DNA of 64,000 nucleotides, taken from Rhizobium sp. AAP43 (GTDB taxonomy: Bacteria > Pseudomonadota > Alphaproteobacteria > Rhizobiales > Rhizobiaceae). Positions within the stretch are counted from its first letter, which is position 1. Every line of letters starts with the position of its first letter. Location: assembly GCF_001296045.1 (NCBI RefSeq), contig NZ_LJHS01000019.1, positions 1 to 64,000 on the forward strand, written 5' to 3'. This document shows, in pieces, positions 37,340-45,056 of the stretch. Below the pieces are notes generated by a model that was given only the letters and a program-made list of their open reading frames with translations, searched no databases and was not told the DNA's origin. Both the position numbers and the translations under genes were made by a program.

Positions 37340-37357
37340 CGGCGCTGATACGGGCGC

Positions 37358-37972
37358 TCAGGACGCTCTGGCTGCTGCCACGAGCTCTGGCTCCAGGTCG
37401 CCATAGCCGGTAAACCGGTATTCATAATCCAGTTTCAGATAGTCCGCGGCCCAGCGGGCCTTCTGCTGTAGCTCAGGATCTTCGGTCTGGGCCAGATACA
37501 CGATTTTCGTATAATTGCCGAACACCATGTCCCGGAGCTCCGGGTGACGATCGAGCTTCAGCGGTTCGATAACAAACGCCTCGAACTGTCGGGTAATCAG
37601 GTCGGTGAGGTAAAATGCGGTGATCTCTTCGCCGCATTCGGCCAAAAACTTCTGCGTGCCGGTGAAGAACGCATAGCAGTGCGGCCCCTCGACACGGCGG
37701 ATACCTTCCTCGCGACAGATTCGGTCGATTTCACCCTGCGTGCCGCATTCGGCATAGCCGAGGAAGATATTGTCGTGGCCGGCTGCGCGAGCTTCGGCAA
37801 TCTTTTCGCGCAGCGCCGGCGCGATCTTCTGCGGATAGACATGCCAGATGGCCGGCAGACATTCGAGTGTCAGGTGATCGAGCCGGTTGAGGGCTTTGAC
37901 AGCCAGAATCTCACGCGCAATCGCGCCGCAAGCGATGACGTGAACCTTTTCCGTTTTGGCGCGTTGTTCCAT
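37358..37972 (-). CDS. DUF1638 protein, methyltransferase-associated
   Basis: 204 residues. VHVIACGAIAREILAVKALN, then HLTLECLPAIWHVYPQKIAP and DNIFLGYAECGTQGEID are the conserved blocks of DUF1638, a family repeatedly found beside MttB-type methyltransferases and corrinoid proteins in bacteria and archaea. Conserved Cys and His suggest metal or corrinoid handling, not shown. It lies on the same strand as the corrinoid protein, but with two small plus-strand genes between, so it has its own promoter or is read through. Confidence 0.88.
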   Translation of the reverse strand: MEQRAKTEKVHVIACGAIAREILAVKALNRLDHLTLECLPAIWHVYPQKIAPALREKIAEARAAGHDNIFLGYAECGTQGEIDRICREEGIRRVEGPHCYAFFTGTQKFLAECGEEITAFYLTDLITRQFEAFVIEPLKLDRHPELRDMVFGNYTKIVYLAQTEDPELQQKARWAADYLKLDYEYRFTGYGDLEPELVAAARAS

Positions 37973-38007
37973 CGTATTCCACTCGTGACACCAGAAGGTA
38001 GATCAAC

Positions 38008-38169
38008 ATGATGGCGAAAAAACTGACAGCCGGCGCAGCCCTTGTTCTCACCGTTTTCGCACTCGCATCCTGCGGCAACACGATCCGTGGCGTTGGCCAG
38101 GATGCCGCAAACACGGTCAATGCGACCCAGGATGCCGGTCGCACGGTCGACGGCGCAGCCTCGCGCTAA
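38008..38169 (+). CDS. Entericidin-family lipoprotein, copy 2
   Basis: 53 residues from ATG 38008 (a second ATG follows at once); AAGG at 37995-37998. Lipobox LASC, then GNTIRGVGQDAANTVNATQD, nearly the same core as the 37172 gene, so the two are paralogues flanking the DUF1638 gene. It starts 35 bases from the divergent DUF1638 start, so the two share a very short promoter region. Confidence 0.88.
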   Translation: MMAKKLTAGAALVLTVFALASCGNTIRGVGQDAANTVNATQDAGRTVDGAASR

Positions 38170-38197
38170 GGTCTAAAACGGGATCGGGGGACAGAGC

Positions 38198-38332
38198 ATG
38201 ACGCTCGAAGGTATTGCCAAGGTCAGTGCCATCTACATGATGACCGCAATTTTGATCGCCATGGGCCAGCTGGCCTATGACCGTCTGGCGCAGTCTACGC
38301 AGAACCCCGTTACCATCGAAGCCGGCCTTTAA
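38198..38332 (+). CDS. Small single-span membrane protein, 44 aa
   Basis: ATG 38198, preceded by GGATCGGGGG, and TAA 38330-38332. The product starts MTLEGIAKVSAIYMMTAILI and has one hydrophobic segment (about residues 10-25). It follows the second entericidin by 28 bases. Its last codons and stop form the left arm and loop of a terminator hairpin. I recognise no family; protein-like composition and placement make it plausible. Confidence 0.5.
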   Translation: MTLEGIAKVSAIYMMTAILIAMGQLAYDRLAQSTQNPVTIEAGL

Positions 38333-38343
38333 GGCCGGCTTCG
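38317..38343. terminator. Strong palindromic terminator overlapping a stop codon
   Basis: Perfect 11-bp stem CGAAGCCGGCC/GGCCGGCTTCG around TTTAA. The loop contains the TAA of the 44-residue ORF. It closes the plus-strand entericidin unit; the convergent corrinoid-protein gene ends 39 bases further. Confidence 0.7.
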
Positions 38344-38381
38344 TATCACTTGCACAGACAGCTCTTGGCGCCGTCAGCCGA

Positions 38382-39083
38382 TCAGGCGCGGGCGCCGAGG
38401 CTGTTGTGTTTGCGCGTGATGAAGTCCTTGGCTGTTTCCACGGCCACGGCAGCATCGCGACAATAGGCGTCTGCACCGACAGCCTTGCCGAACTCTTCGT
38501 TCAGCGGTGCGCCACCGACGAGCACGACGTAATCGTCGCGGATACCCTTTTCCTTCATCGTGTCGATAACGACCTTCATGTAAGGCATGGTGGTCGTCAA
38601 AAGCGCGGACATGCCGAGGATATCCGGCTTTTCGCGTTCCATTGCTTCCAGATAGTTCTCGACCGGATTGTTGATGCCGATATCGATGACGTCGAAGCCG
38701 GCACCTTCCATCATCATGCCAACAAGGTTCTTGCCGATGTCATGGATGTCGCCCTTGACGGTGCCGATCACGACCTTGCCCTGCTTCGGCGCGCCGGTGG
38801 CGGCAAGAAGCGGCCGCAGGATGTTCATCCCCGCCTTCATGGCATTGGCCGACAGAAGAACTTCAGGAACGAAGAGAATGCCGTCGCGGAAGTCGATGCC
38901 GACGATCCGCATGCCTTCGACCAGGGCCTGGGTCAGCACGTCATACGGTACCCAGCCGCGATCCAGCAGAATCTGCGTCGCTTCCTCGATTTCTTCCTTC
39001 AGGCCATCATAGAGGTCGTCATGCATCTGCTGCACAAGTTCCTCGTCGGAGAGTTCGGAAAGGATGATGTCGTCGTCGGCCAT
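38382..39083 (-). CDS. Corrinoid protein (MtgC/MttC-like)
   Basis: 233 residues from ATG 39083. A four-helix cap (about 15-95) precedes the Rossmann-like cobalamin domain with the base-off/His-on motif GDIHDIGKN (D-x-H-x2-G). The domain ends with VVLVGGAPLNEEFGKAVGAD. It carries the methyl group from the MttB-type methyltransferase to the methyl-THF methyltransferase. It is divergent from the mttB-like gene with 273 bases between, so substrate methyltransferase and corrinoid protein share a regulatory region. Confidence 0.95.
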   Translation of the reverse strand: MADDDIILSELSDEELVQQMHDDLYDGLKEEIEEATQILLDRGWVPYDVLTQALVEGMRIVGIDFRDGILFVPEVLLSANAMKAGMNILRPLLAATGAPKQGKVVIGTVKGDIHDIGKNLVGMMMEGAGFDVIDIGINNPVENYLEAMEREKPDILGMSALLTTTMPYMKVVIDTMKEKGIRDDYVVLVGGAPLNEEFGKAVGADAYCRDAAVAVETAKDFITRKHNSLGARA

Positions 39084-39183
39084 GTTGGTGCTTCCCGCTT
39101 TGCTTTTGCGCGCGATTCCGGTCGCGTTCGGCATGAGACTGCCTGAGGCAGAGTAAAACCGCAACTTGATGAAAAACTCTTTT

Positions 39184-39263
39184 CGAAAGCGACGCCGCGG
39201 ATGTGAAAAGCGACGGTGTCAGGCAAGTGACAAGTCCCCCCGATGTCTGTGGAATGCAAGTCC
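39184..39263. promoter_or_regulatory. Repeated motifs in the corrinoid/methyltransferase divergent region
   Basis: AAAGCGACG occurs at 39186-39194 and again at 39207-39215, exactly 21 bases (two helical turns) apart. CAAGTCC occurs at 39231-39237 and 39257-39263. Paired direct repeats on one face of the helix suit AraC-type activators. No cobalamin riboswitch signature was found here. Confidence 0.45.
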
Positions 39264-39356
39264 TTGGCGCATAAAGGATGGTTTCGCGACAGGATTGGAA
39301 TAGCATAAAGAAGGATGAGAGCAGCGCAGTCGAGCGCTCGAGCGAGGAAACAGGAC

Positions 39357-40922
39357 ATGGATGACATTTCGGCAGAACAGGGTGCAGGTCGACGCTCGCG
39401 CGGCGAGGGACGGGGAGCGGCCGCTCGCAGGGCGTCGCGCAGCGGCGCGGGTGCCGGTCCGTCCATGCCTTACATCACACGCAAGATCCGTACCTACGAA
39501 GTGCTGGATGAAGAAGGCCTGACGCTGATCGAGCGCAATGCCGACACCGTGCTTGAAGAAATCGGCATCGAGTTCCGCGACGACCAGGAGGCACTCGATC
39601 TCTGGAAACAGGCAGGCGCCGATGTGCGAGGTCAGCGTGTGCATTTTCCGAAAGGTCTTTGCCGCGAAATCCTGAAAACGGCGCCTTCCGAATTTACCTG
39701 GCATGCGCGCAATCCCGAGCGCAGCGTCCAGATGGGCGGCAATGCGACCGTGTTTGCCCCGGTCTATGGCTCCCCCTTTGTCCGCGACCTCGAAGGCAAT
39801 CGTCGCTATGCAACGCTCGAGGATTTCCGCAATTTCGTAAAACTCGCCTATATGGCGCCGTCGATCCATTCGTCCGGCGGCACGGTCTGCGAGCCGGTCG
39901 ATATCCCGGTGAACAAGCGTCACCTCGATATGGTCTACAGCCACATCAAATATTCCGACAAGCCGTTCATGGGATCCGTCACTGCGCCTGAGCGCGCCGA
40001 GGATTCGGTTGCCATGGCCAAGCTGGTCTTCGGTGACGACTTTGTCGAAAACAACTGCGTCATGCTGAACCTGATCAATGCCAACTCGCCGATGGTTTTC
40101 GACGAAACCATGCTCGGGGCAGCCAAGGTCTATGCACGCCACAACCAGGCCTCTGTGATTTCGCCCTTCATCCTGTCCGGCGCGATGAGCCCGGTGACGG
40201 TTGCCGGGACACTGACGCAGATCCTGGCCGAAGTTCTGGCTGGGGCAGCCTTCACCCAGCTGATCCGTCCCGGCGCTCCGGTCCTGTTCGGCACCTTTGC
40301 GGCCTCGATCTCGATGCAGTCCGGCGCCCCGACATTCGGCACACCGGAACCGGCGCTGGTATCCTATGGGGCGGCCCAGCTCGCACGGCGCATGGGTCTG
40401 CCGTTCCGAACCGGCGGCTCGCTCTGCGCCTCCAAGGTTCCGGATGCACAGGCAGCGCATGAGAGCGCCAATACGCTCAACATGACACTGCTCGCCGGTG
40501 CAAATTTCGTTCTTCATGCCGCCGGCTGGCTCGAAGGTGGCCTGGCCGCCTGCTATGAGAAGTTCATGATCGACCAGGATCAGCTCGGCATGATGCAGAA
40601 GCTCGCCCAGGGCGTCGACTTGTCGGAGGACGGCCAGGCGATGGACGCGATTCGCGAAGTTGGACCGGGTGCCCACTATCTCGGCTGCGCGCACACCCAG
40701 GCCAATTTCCAGACGGCCTTCTATCGCTCGCCGCTCGCCGACAACAATTCCTTCGAGCAGTGGGATGTCGAAGGACGCAAGCGCATCGAAGATCGCGCCA
40801 ATGCACTCTGCCGCTCCTGGCTGGAATCATACGAGCCTCCGGCGCTCGATCCGGCAATCGACGACGCGTTGTTGGCCTTCATTGCCAGCCGTAAGGATTC
40901 CATGCCCGACGCCTTTACCTGA
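39357..40922 (+). CDS. MttB-superfamily (non-pyrrolysine) methylamine/betaine methyltransferase
   Basis: 521 residues from ATG 39357 (GAGGAAACAGG upstream). The first 35 residues are Arg/Gly-rich; the rest is the trimethylamine-methyltransferase fold (EEGLTLIERNADTVLEEIGI, FAPVYGSPFVRDLEG, PFILSGAMSPVTVAGTL, GAQLARRMG-like region, AGANFVLHAAGWLEGGL). There is no in-frame TAG, so it lacks pyrrolysine; such members include the glycine betaine methyltransferase MtgB. Most likely it demethylates glycine betaine or a related betaine onto the neighbouring corrinoid protein. The choice of substrate is inferred from the betaine transporter and methyltransferase nearby. Confidence 0.9.
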   Translation: MDDISAEQGAGRRSRGEGRGAAARRASRSGAGAGPSMPYITRKIRTYEVLDEEGLTLIERNADTVLEEIGIEFRDDQEALDLWKQAGADVRGQRVHFPKGLCREILKTAPSEFTWHARNPERSVQMGGNATVFAPVYGSPFVRDLEGNRRYATLEDFRNFVKLAYMAPSIHSSGGTVCEPVDIPVNKRHLDMVYSHIKYSDKPFMGSVTAPERAEDSVAMAKLVFGDDFVENNCVMLNLINANSPMVFDETMLGAAKVYARHNQASVISPFILSGAMSPVTVAGTLTQILAEVLAGAAFTQLIRPGAPVLFGTFAASISMQSGAPTFGTPEPALVSYGAAQLARRMGLPFRTGGSLCASKVPDAQAAHESANTLNMTLLAGANFVLHAAGWLEGGLAACYEKFMIDQDQLGMMQKLAQGVDLSEDGQAMDAIREVGPGAHYLGCAHTQANFQTAFYRSPLADNNSFEQWDVEGRKRIEDRANALCRSWLESYEPPALDPAIDDALLAFIASRKDSMPDAFT

Positions 40923-41020
40923 AAGGGTCCCGCAGCCAGGGAGCAAGGCGGAGCAGACAAGGTCGCCGACATGATTCAGACGGAGGTCTGGCGACCGCAT
41001 TACAAGTTCGAGGGGCCGCG

Positions 41021-41773
41021 ATGAGCGGCCCTTTCGGCATGATGGAGAAGGCGAGGCAAATCCTTGTGGAGGCGGGGCTGCATGGTCTCGGCCATTTGCA
41101 CTTCCAGGACCCGCAACATGCGCCACACCTCGCCAATGGCGAAAAGGCGGCGAGTCTCATCTTGATTGGCCCCATCGGCGGCTCGTTATGGCCGGCTTTC
41201 TCCGCATGGCGAGACCGCCAGTCAGACGGTGGCGGAGACAATCCGCTGGACACCTGGTCGCGAAGCGTCATGGAAGGCGTTGCCAGCATGGTAGGGGCAA
41301 CGGCCTATTTTCCATTCGACGAGCCTTACCACCCCTTTCAGAACTGGGCGATGCAGGCCGAGGGTCTGGCGACTTCGCCGCTCGGTCTGTTGATCCATCC
41401 GCGCTTTGGCTTGTGGCACAGCTATCGCGCAGCGCTGGGGTTTTCAGATCAGAGTGCAATCGGGGCGTGGCACTTGCTCAATCCGTCAGGGGAAAGGTCC
41501 AGGGCCGATATCTGCGGCAGCTGCGTCGATAAACCTTGCCTGACGGCTTGTCCGGTCGGTGCGGTCGATCTGCAACATTTTGACGTGACAACATGCCGGA
41601 TGCATCTGGCAATCCTGGCACCTGGCCAAGGCTGCATGGGTGAAGGCTGTCTTGCCCGAAACGCCTGCCCGATCGGAAAAGCGTATCGACCACCGGCAGA
41701 GCAATTGCGATTTCACATGGCGGCGCTGTCGCTACCGCCGAGAGGCCATGTCACGCCGCAGAGCGAAGGCTGA
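41021..41773 (+). CDS. 4Fe-4S ferredoxin-type protein, QueG/CblC-like layout
   Basis: 250 residues. The last 90 carry two cluster motifs: CGSCVDKPCLTACPVG, and a second with GCMGEGCLARNACPIG. The N-terminal 150 residues (PYHPFQNWAMQAEG, GLLIHPRFGLWHSYRAAL) look like the reductase/cobalamin-processing half seen in QueG-type and reductive-dehalogenase-like proteins, though I cannot confirm it. Start: ATG 41021 with GAGGGG. It follows the mttB-like gene by 98 bases in the same direction and may supply low-potential electrons to the ASKHA activator. Its 3' end overlaps the convergent ParA gene by 23 bases. Confidence 0.8.
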   Translation: MSGPFGMMEKARQILVEAGLHGLGHLHFQDPQHAPHLANGEKAASLILIGPIGGSLWPAFSAWRDRQSDGGGDNPLDTWSRSVMEGVASMVGATAYFPFDEPYHPFQNWAMQAEGLATSPLGLLIHPRFGLWHSYRAALGFSDQSAIGAWHLLNPSGERSRADICGSCVDKPCLTACPVGAVDLQHFDVTTCRMHLAILAPGQGCMGEGCLARNACPIGKAYRPPAEQLRFHMAALSLPPRGHVTPQSEG

Positions 41774-42461
41774 CTCCGGCGGAGGGGCGGCGCAAAAGGG
41801 CGCGCTGAGGCACAAGCTGCATCACTTCATCGGCAAAGCGGGCGGCATTGTCGAGCGCACGCGACAGGTTGGACACTTCCATCGGGTCGAGATCGTGGAT
41901 CAAACCACCCTTGTCGAAGACATCGCGGTAGGCAGCGCGTTCGGTGATGGCGGTCCCCATGGTTTCAATGCCCCGGGCCGCGAGAAAATCCTTGGCCGCA
42001 TGCAGCGCGCGTGTGGTCACCGCAGCGTTGACGCGGGTGAGCACGACGGAATGGGCGATCTTGACGTTGCAGCGCGTGTCGAGCTCGTTGAGAAGGTCCA
42101 GCACTTCCGCACCGCCCTGGGCATCCATGGCGCATCCTTGAACCGGAACCAGCACGCGGTCAGCCAGTGCAACCGCGCGGGCAAGAACCGTCTCACCGGA
42201 GGAGGGCAGGTCGATCAGCACGTAACCACCGGCCTTCTTGGCCTTCATCGTCGCTTCTTCGATCGTCTCGTCCGAGACCTGCTGCACGGTCAGGAAGGGC
42301 GTGACGACTTGCTTGTGCCACCAGCGCGTGAGCCAGCCACTCGGATCGGCATCAAGCATGGTGACACGGATTCCGCGGGTCGAAAGCTCCGACGCGAGCA
42401 CGAGGGCTGCCGTCGTCTTGCCGGCGCCGCCCTTGGTATTGGCAAACGTAACTACTGGCAT
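41751..42461 (-). CDS. Orphan ParA-family ATPase
   Basis: 236 residues from ATG 42461. Deviant Walker A FANTKGGAGKTTAALVLASE, Walker A' LDADPSGWLTRWW and VLIDLPSSGETVLARAV identify a ParA/MinD-type ATPase. There is no ParB or centromere-like repeat nearby, so it is not a plasmid partition locus; chromosomal orphans of this type position protein complexes. The stop lies inside the convergent ferredoxin gene. Confidence 0.88.
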   Translation of the reverse strand: MPVVTFANTKGGAGKTTAALVLASELSTRGIRVTMLDADPSGWLTRWWHKQVVTPFLTVQQVSDETIEEATMKAKKAGGYVLIDLPSSGETVLARAVALADRVLVPVQGCAMDAQGGAEVLDLLNELDTRCNVKIAHSVVLTRVNAAVTTRALHAAKDFLAARGIETMGTAITERAAYRDVFDKGGLIHDLDPMEVSNLSRALDNAARFADEVMQLVPQRALLRRPSAGVSLRSAA

Positions 42462-42625
42462 AAATCTTTCCCCGTGAATAAGGAGCCGAGGCCGGTCATT
42501 GTCTTGTGAGATGCGTCGCTGTTCATCGTCCGCGTTATGGATGATCAAGCGACACGGTTAATCAAAGGTTAACGCAGTGCAGGATTTGTTAATGGAATGG
42601 CGCATTGGCCAAAAATGAGACCATC

Positions 42626-43396
42626 ATGTCACTGATTGACCACATATGCGGCGCCTCCTGCCTCATTTTGGCGCTGCTTTTTACCTTGGTCGGTTCCAGC
42701 AGCGTTTCGGCCATGCCCGAATGTCGGCAGATATCCGAGGAATCGGTAGCGTACACCGTATGCAGCATCGACCCGAAAGAGGCGGAGTTTCGCATTCATC
42801 TGGCAGATCCAAATCACGCGATTTATGGAGGGTTTGATCCGTTGCGCCGCCAACTCTGGGCCGAGCGCCGCGTGCTGTTGATCGCGATGAATGCCGGCAT
42901 GTATCACGACGACCGGAGCCCGGTCGGCTATCACGTCGAATACGGTCACGAGATCAAATCCGCAGTGACCAGTTCGGGCTATGGCAACTTCCATCTGCTG
43001 CCGAATGGTATTTTTTTTATGCGAGAAGGCCAGCCGGGCGTCATGGAGACGAAGGCCTTTCTCCGCTCTGGCATCAAGCCTGATTTCGCTACGCAGTCTG
43101 GCCCAATGCTGGTCATCAACGGCAAGCTGCATCCGCGCTTCGTGCCGGACAGCGACAGCTTCAAGATCAGAAATGGCGTTGGCGTGGACGCAGAAGGCCG
43201 CGTCCATCTGGTCGTATCGAAGAGCCCAGTGCGGTTCTATGACTTCGCAAGGCTCTTCCGGGATCGACTGAAGTCACCGAACGCGCTCTATCTCGACGGA
43301 ACAGTCTCGAGTCTCTTTGATGCTGCGACCAACCGCCGGGACCGGCTCTTTCCGATGGGCCCAATCGTGTCGGTCAGCGTGCCGATCCCACAATAG
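42626..43396 (+). CDS. Periplasmic phosphodiester glycosidase family protein (DUF2233)
   Basis: 256 residues from ATG 42626. Signal peptide of about 30 residues (LILALLFTLVGSSSVSA). MNAGMYHDDRSPVGYHVE, SGPMLVINGKLH, RNGVGVDAEGRVHLVVS and ALYLDGTVSSLF are the conserved blocks of the NAGPA-like family, which in characterised members cleaves phosphodiester-linked sugars. Periplasmic location is expected. A weak ribosome-binding site (GAGACC) precedes the start; no operon partner. Confidence 0.85.
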   Translation: MSLIDHICGASCLILALLFTLVGSSSVSAMPECRQISEESVAYTVCSIDPKEAEFRIHLADPNHAIYGGFDPLRRQLWAERRVLLIAMNAGMYHDDRSPVGYHVEYGHEIKSAVTSSGYGNFHLLPNGIFFMREGQPGVMETKAFLRSGIKPDFATQSGPMLVINGKLHPRFVPDSDSFKIRNGVGVDAEGRVHLVVSKSPVRFYDFARLFRDRLKSPNALYLDGTVSSLFDAATNRRDRLFPMGPIVSVSVPIPQ

Positions 43397-43402
43397 CGCT
43401 TG

Positions 43403-43744
43403 TCAGACCGCAGCCTTTGGATAGGCACGCTCAAGCCCGCCGGACCGCGTCAAACCGGTGCGGAAGGCTGCATAGGCGGGATGCTGGGCGGAGCGGGCAG
43501 CCTCCGTCAGACGGATCTGCAGGCGCGCTGGCGCATTCAGGCCGATCCATTCGCCGGCGCGCTCAAGTTTCAGGGAATTCAGGAAAGGGGCTGCGGACGC
43601 CCTCTGCAGATAGAGATGAATGCCTTCCAGCAAAGCTTCGTCCTGCACCGGATTTTCGAACAGCAATTGCAGAAAACCCTGATCGGCATCCTGCAGCGCA
43701 GCGATCTTGTCAGCGACGGTGTCGCGATCCGGAAAAGCGGACAT
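43403..43744 (-). CDS. Conserved hypothetical protein, 113 aa
   Basis: 113 residues, AAGGAG before the ATG. Acidic helical N-terminus (TVADKIAALQDADQGFLQLL) and a C-terminus rich in Arg; no signal peptide or membrane segment. Ends 6 bases from the convergent DUF2233 stop. I do not recognise the family. Codon use looks native and the site is strong, so I regard it as a real gene. Confidence 0.65.
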   Translation of the reverse strand: MSAFPDRDTVADKIAALQDADQGFLQLLFENPVQDEALLEGIHLYLQRASAAPFLNSLKLERAGEWIGLNAPARLQIRLTEAARSAQHPAYAAFRTGLTRSGGLERAYPKAAV

Positions 43745-43867
43745 GAACTTACTCCTTGGTCGTCATCTCTCAACTGGTACCGTTACTGTCACGGCTCCAT
43801 TAGCCAGATCTACACCATGAAGACTTTGCCCGAGGCTTGCCCGAAGCGCAGCCAGGTCGAGAAATGC

Positions 43868-43895
43868 AAAACGGCGACCCGAAGGCCGCCGTTTT
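43868..43895. terminator. Terminator after betaine-homocysteine methyltransferase gene
   Basis: Stem AAAACGGCG/CGCCGTTTT (9 bp) with a 10-base loop; on the minus strand the stem ends in a T-run. It lies 20 bases beyond the 43915 stop. Confidence 0.7.
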
Positions 43896-43914
43896 CAAAG
43901 TTCTCATCAGCCTG

Positions 43915-44934
43915 TCAGGCGCCGCGACGACGGTTTCGGCGGGAGCCCTCCTGGCTGCCCGATTCGGATGCGGTCTTGTTGCGCAAGGGTCCGATCCGCT
44001 CGACGATGACGTCAAGGGTCGGACGTGGCCCTGGCGTATAGTCATCAAGCGCCGCACGCATCGCGGCCAGATGGTTGCAGGAGGTGCCGCAGCAGCCGCC
44101 GATAATCTTCGCACCAGCATCGCGGGCAAGCCGCGCATAATCGGCCATCAAAGGCGGCGTGCCGGAATAGAAGATCTCGGTGCCGCGGAATTCCGGAATG
44201 CCGCAATTGCCCTTGACTATCACGGTCGCCTCCGGATTGGCAGCGGTCATGTCGAGGAGGCTGGCCAGGATATCCGAAGCGCCCACGCCACAATTGGCGC
44301 CAACAGCCAGCGGGCCCGCTCCGATGTCGCCAGCAACGCCATGGATGTCCTTGGGGTCAAGGCCCATCATCGTCTTGCCGGCCGTGTCGAAGGAACCGGT
44401 GAACGTATAGGGCAGACCAACTTTAACGGCGGCCTCCGCCGCGGCCCGGATTTCCTCCGGCGAGGACATGGTCTCGATCCAGGCGACATCCACGCCGCCC
44501 GCCTTCAAGCCTTCCATTTGCTCGACGAAGGCAGCGACCGCTTCGTCATAAGTCATGGCGCCGAGTGGGACCAACAATTCGCCGGTCGGGCCGACCGAGC
44601 CGGCAACGATGACCTTGCGCGGCGCTTTGTCAGCGACAGACCGCGCGATCTCGGCGGCCTTCTTGTTCAACTCATGCACGCGGTCCTGCGCGTGGTGGAG
44701 CTTCAGCCGATGGCGCGTGCCGCCGAAGGAGTTGGTCAGAATGATATCCGCACCGGCATCGACAAAGTCCTGATGCAGCTTGACGATCTTTTCCGGCTGC
44801 GCATCGTTCCAAAGCTCTGGTGCTTCGCCTGCCTCGAGACCCTGAGCGAACAGGTTGGTGCCTGTCGCGCCGTCGGCGAGGAGCACGCCTTTTTCAAAAA
44901 GGAGATCAGTAAGCGGATTGGACGGGCTGGCCAT
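43915..44934 (-). CDS. bmt: Betaine-homocysteine S-methyltransferase
   Basis: 339 residues. Homocysteine methyltransferase barrel: ADGATGTNLFAQGLEAGEAP, ILTNSFGGTRHRL, then the zinc ligands in VGANCGVG and GGCCGTSCNHL. It transfers a methyl group from betaine to homocysteine, giving dimethylglycine and methionine; in S. meliloti the homologous Bmt is B12-independent. The last 30 residues are basic and polar (RRNRRRGA). GAGGATCC precedes the ATG. Position between the corrinoid system and a betaine-type importer ties it to betaine use. A general homocysteine methyltransferase using S-methylmethionine is the alternative. Confidence 0.88.
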   Translation of the reverse strand: MASPSNPLTDLLFEKGVLLADGATGTNLFAQGLEAGEAPELWNDAQPEKIVKLHQDFVDAGADIILTNSFGGTRHRLKLHHAQDRVHELNKKAAEIARSVADKAPRKVIVAGSVGPTGELLVPLGAMTYDEAVAAFVEQMEGLKAGGVDVAWIETMSSPEEIRAAAEAAVKVGLPYTFTGSFDTAGKTMMGLDPKDIHGVAGDIGAGPLAVGANCGVGASDILASLLDMTAANPEATVIVKGNCGIPEFRGTEIFYSGTPPLMADYARLARDAGAKIIGGCCGTSCNHLAAMRAALDDYTPGPRPTLDVIVERIGPLRNKTASESGSQEGSRRNRRRGA

Positions 44935-44996
44935 GACGGATCCTCAAAATTGTTTGATAGATCATATAAAGAAGTCCTTATGTCCTTACAATCGCT

Positions 44997-45034
44997 AAAA
45001 ACGACAACGGCCCCACCATGAAGGACGGGGCCGT
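44997..45034 (-). terminator. Rho-independent terminator of the ABC operon
   Basis: On the minus strand an 8-bp stem ACGGCCCC/GGGGCCGT is followed within 6 bases by a TTTTT run (44997-45001). It lies 22 bases after the ATPase stop, separating the transporter operon from bmt. Confidence 0.8.
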
Positions 45035-45056
45035 GTGAAATAAGCGACAAGGCTTC

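Noticed and set aside
39084-39356. Cobalamin riboswitch ahead of the corrinoid/methyltransferase genes
   Set aside because: No B12-box-like core or 3' box could be found on either strand.
41751-42461. Plasmid partition locus
   Set aside because: ParA stands alone; no ParB, iterons or replication gene nearby.
43837-45021. 394-codon plus-strand frame opposite bmt
   Set aside because: Antisense shadow of the homocysteine methyltransferase with its zinc motifs on the minus strand.
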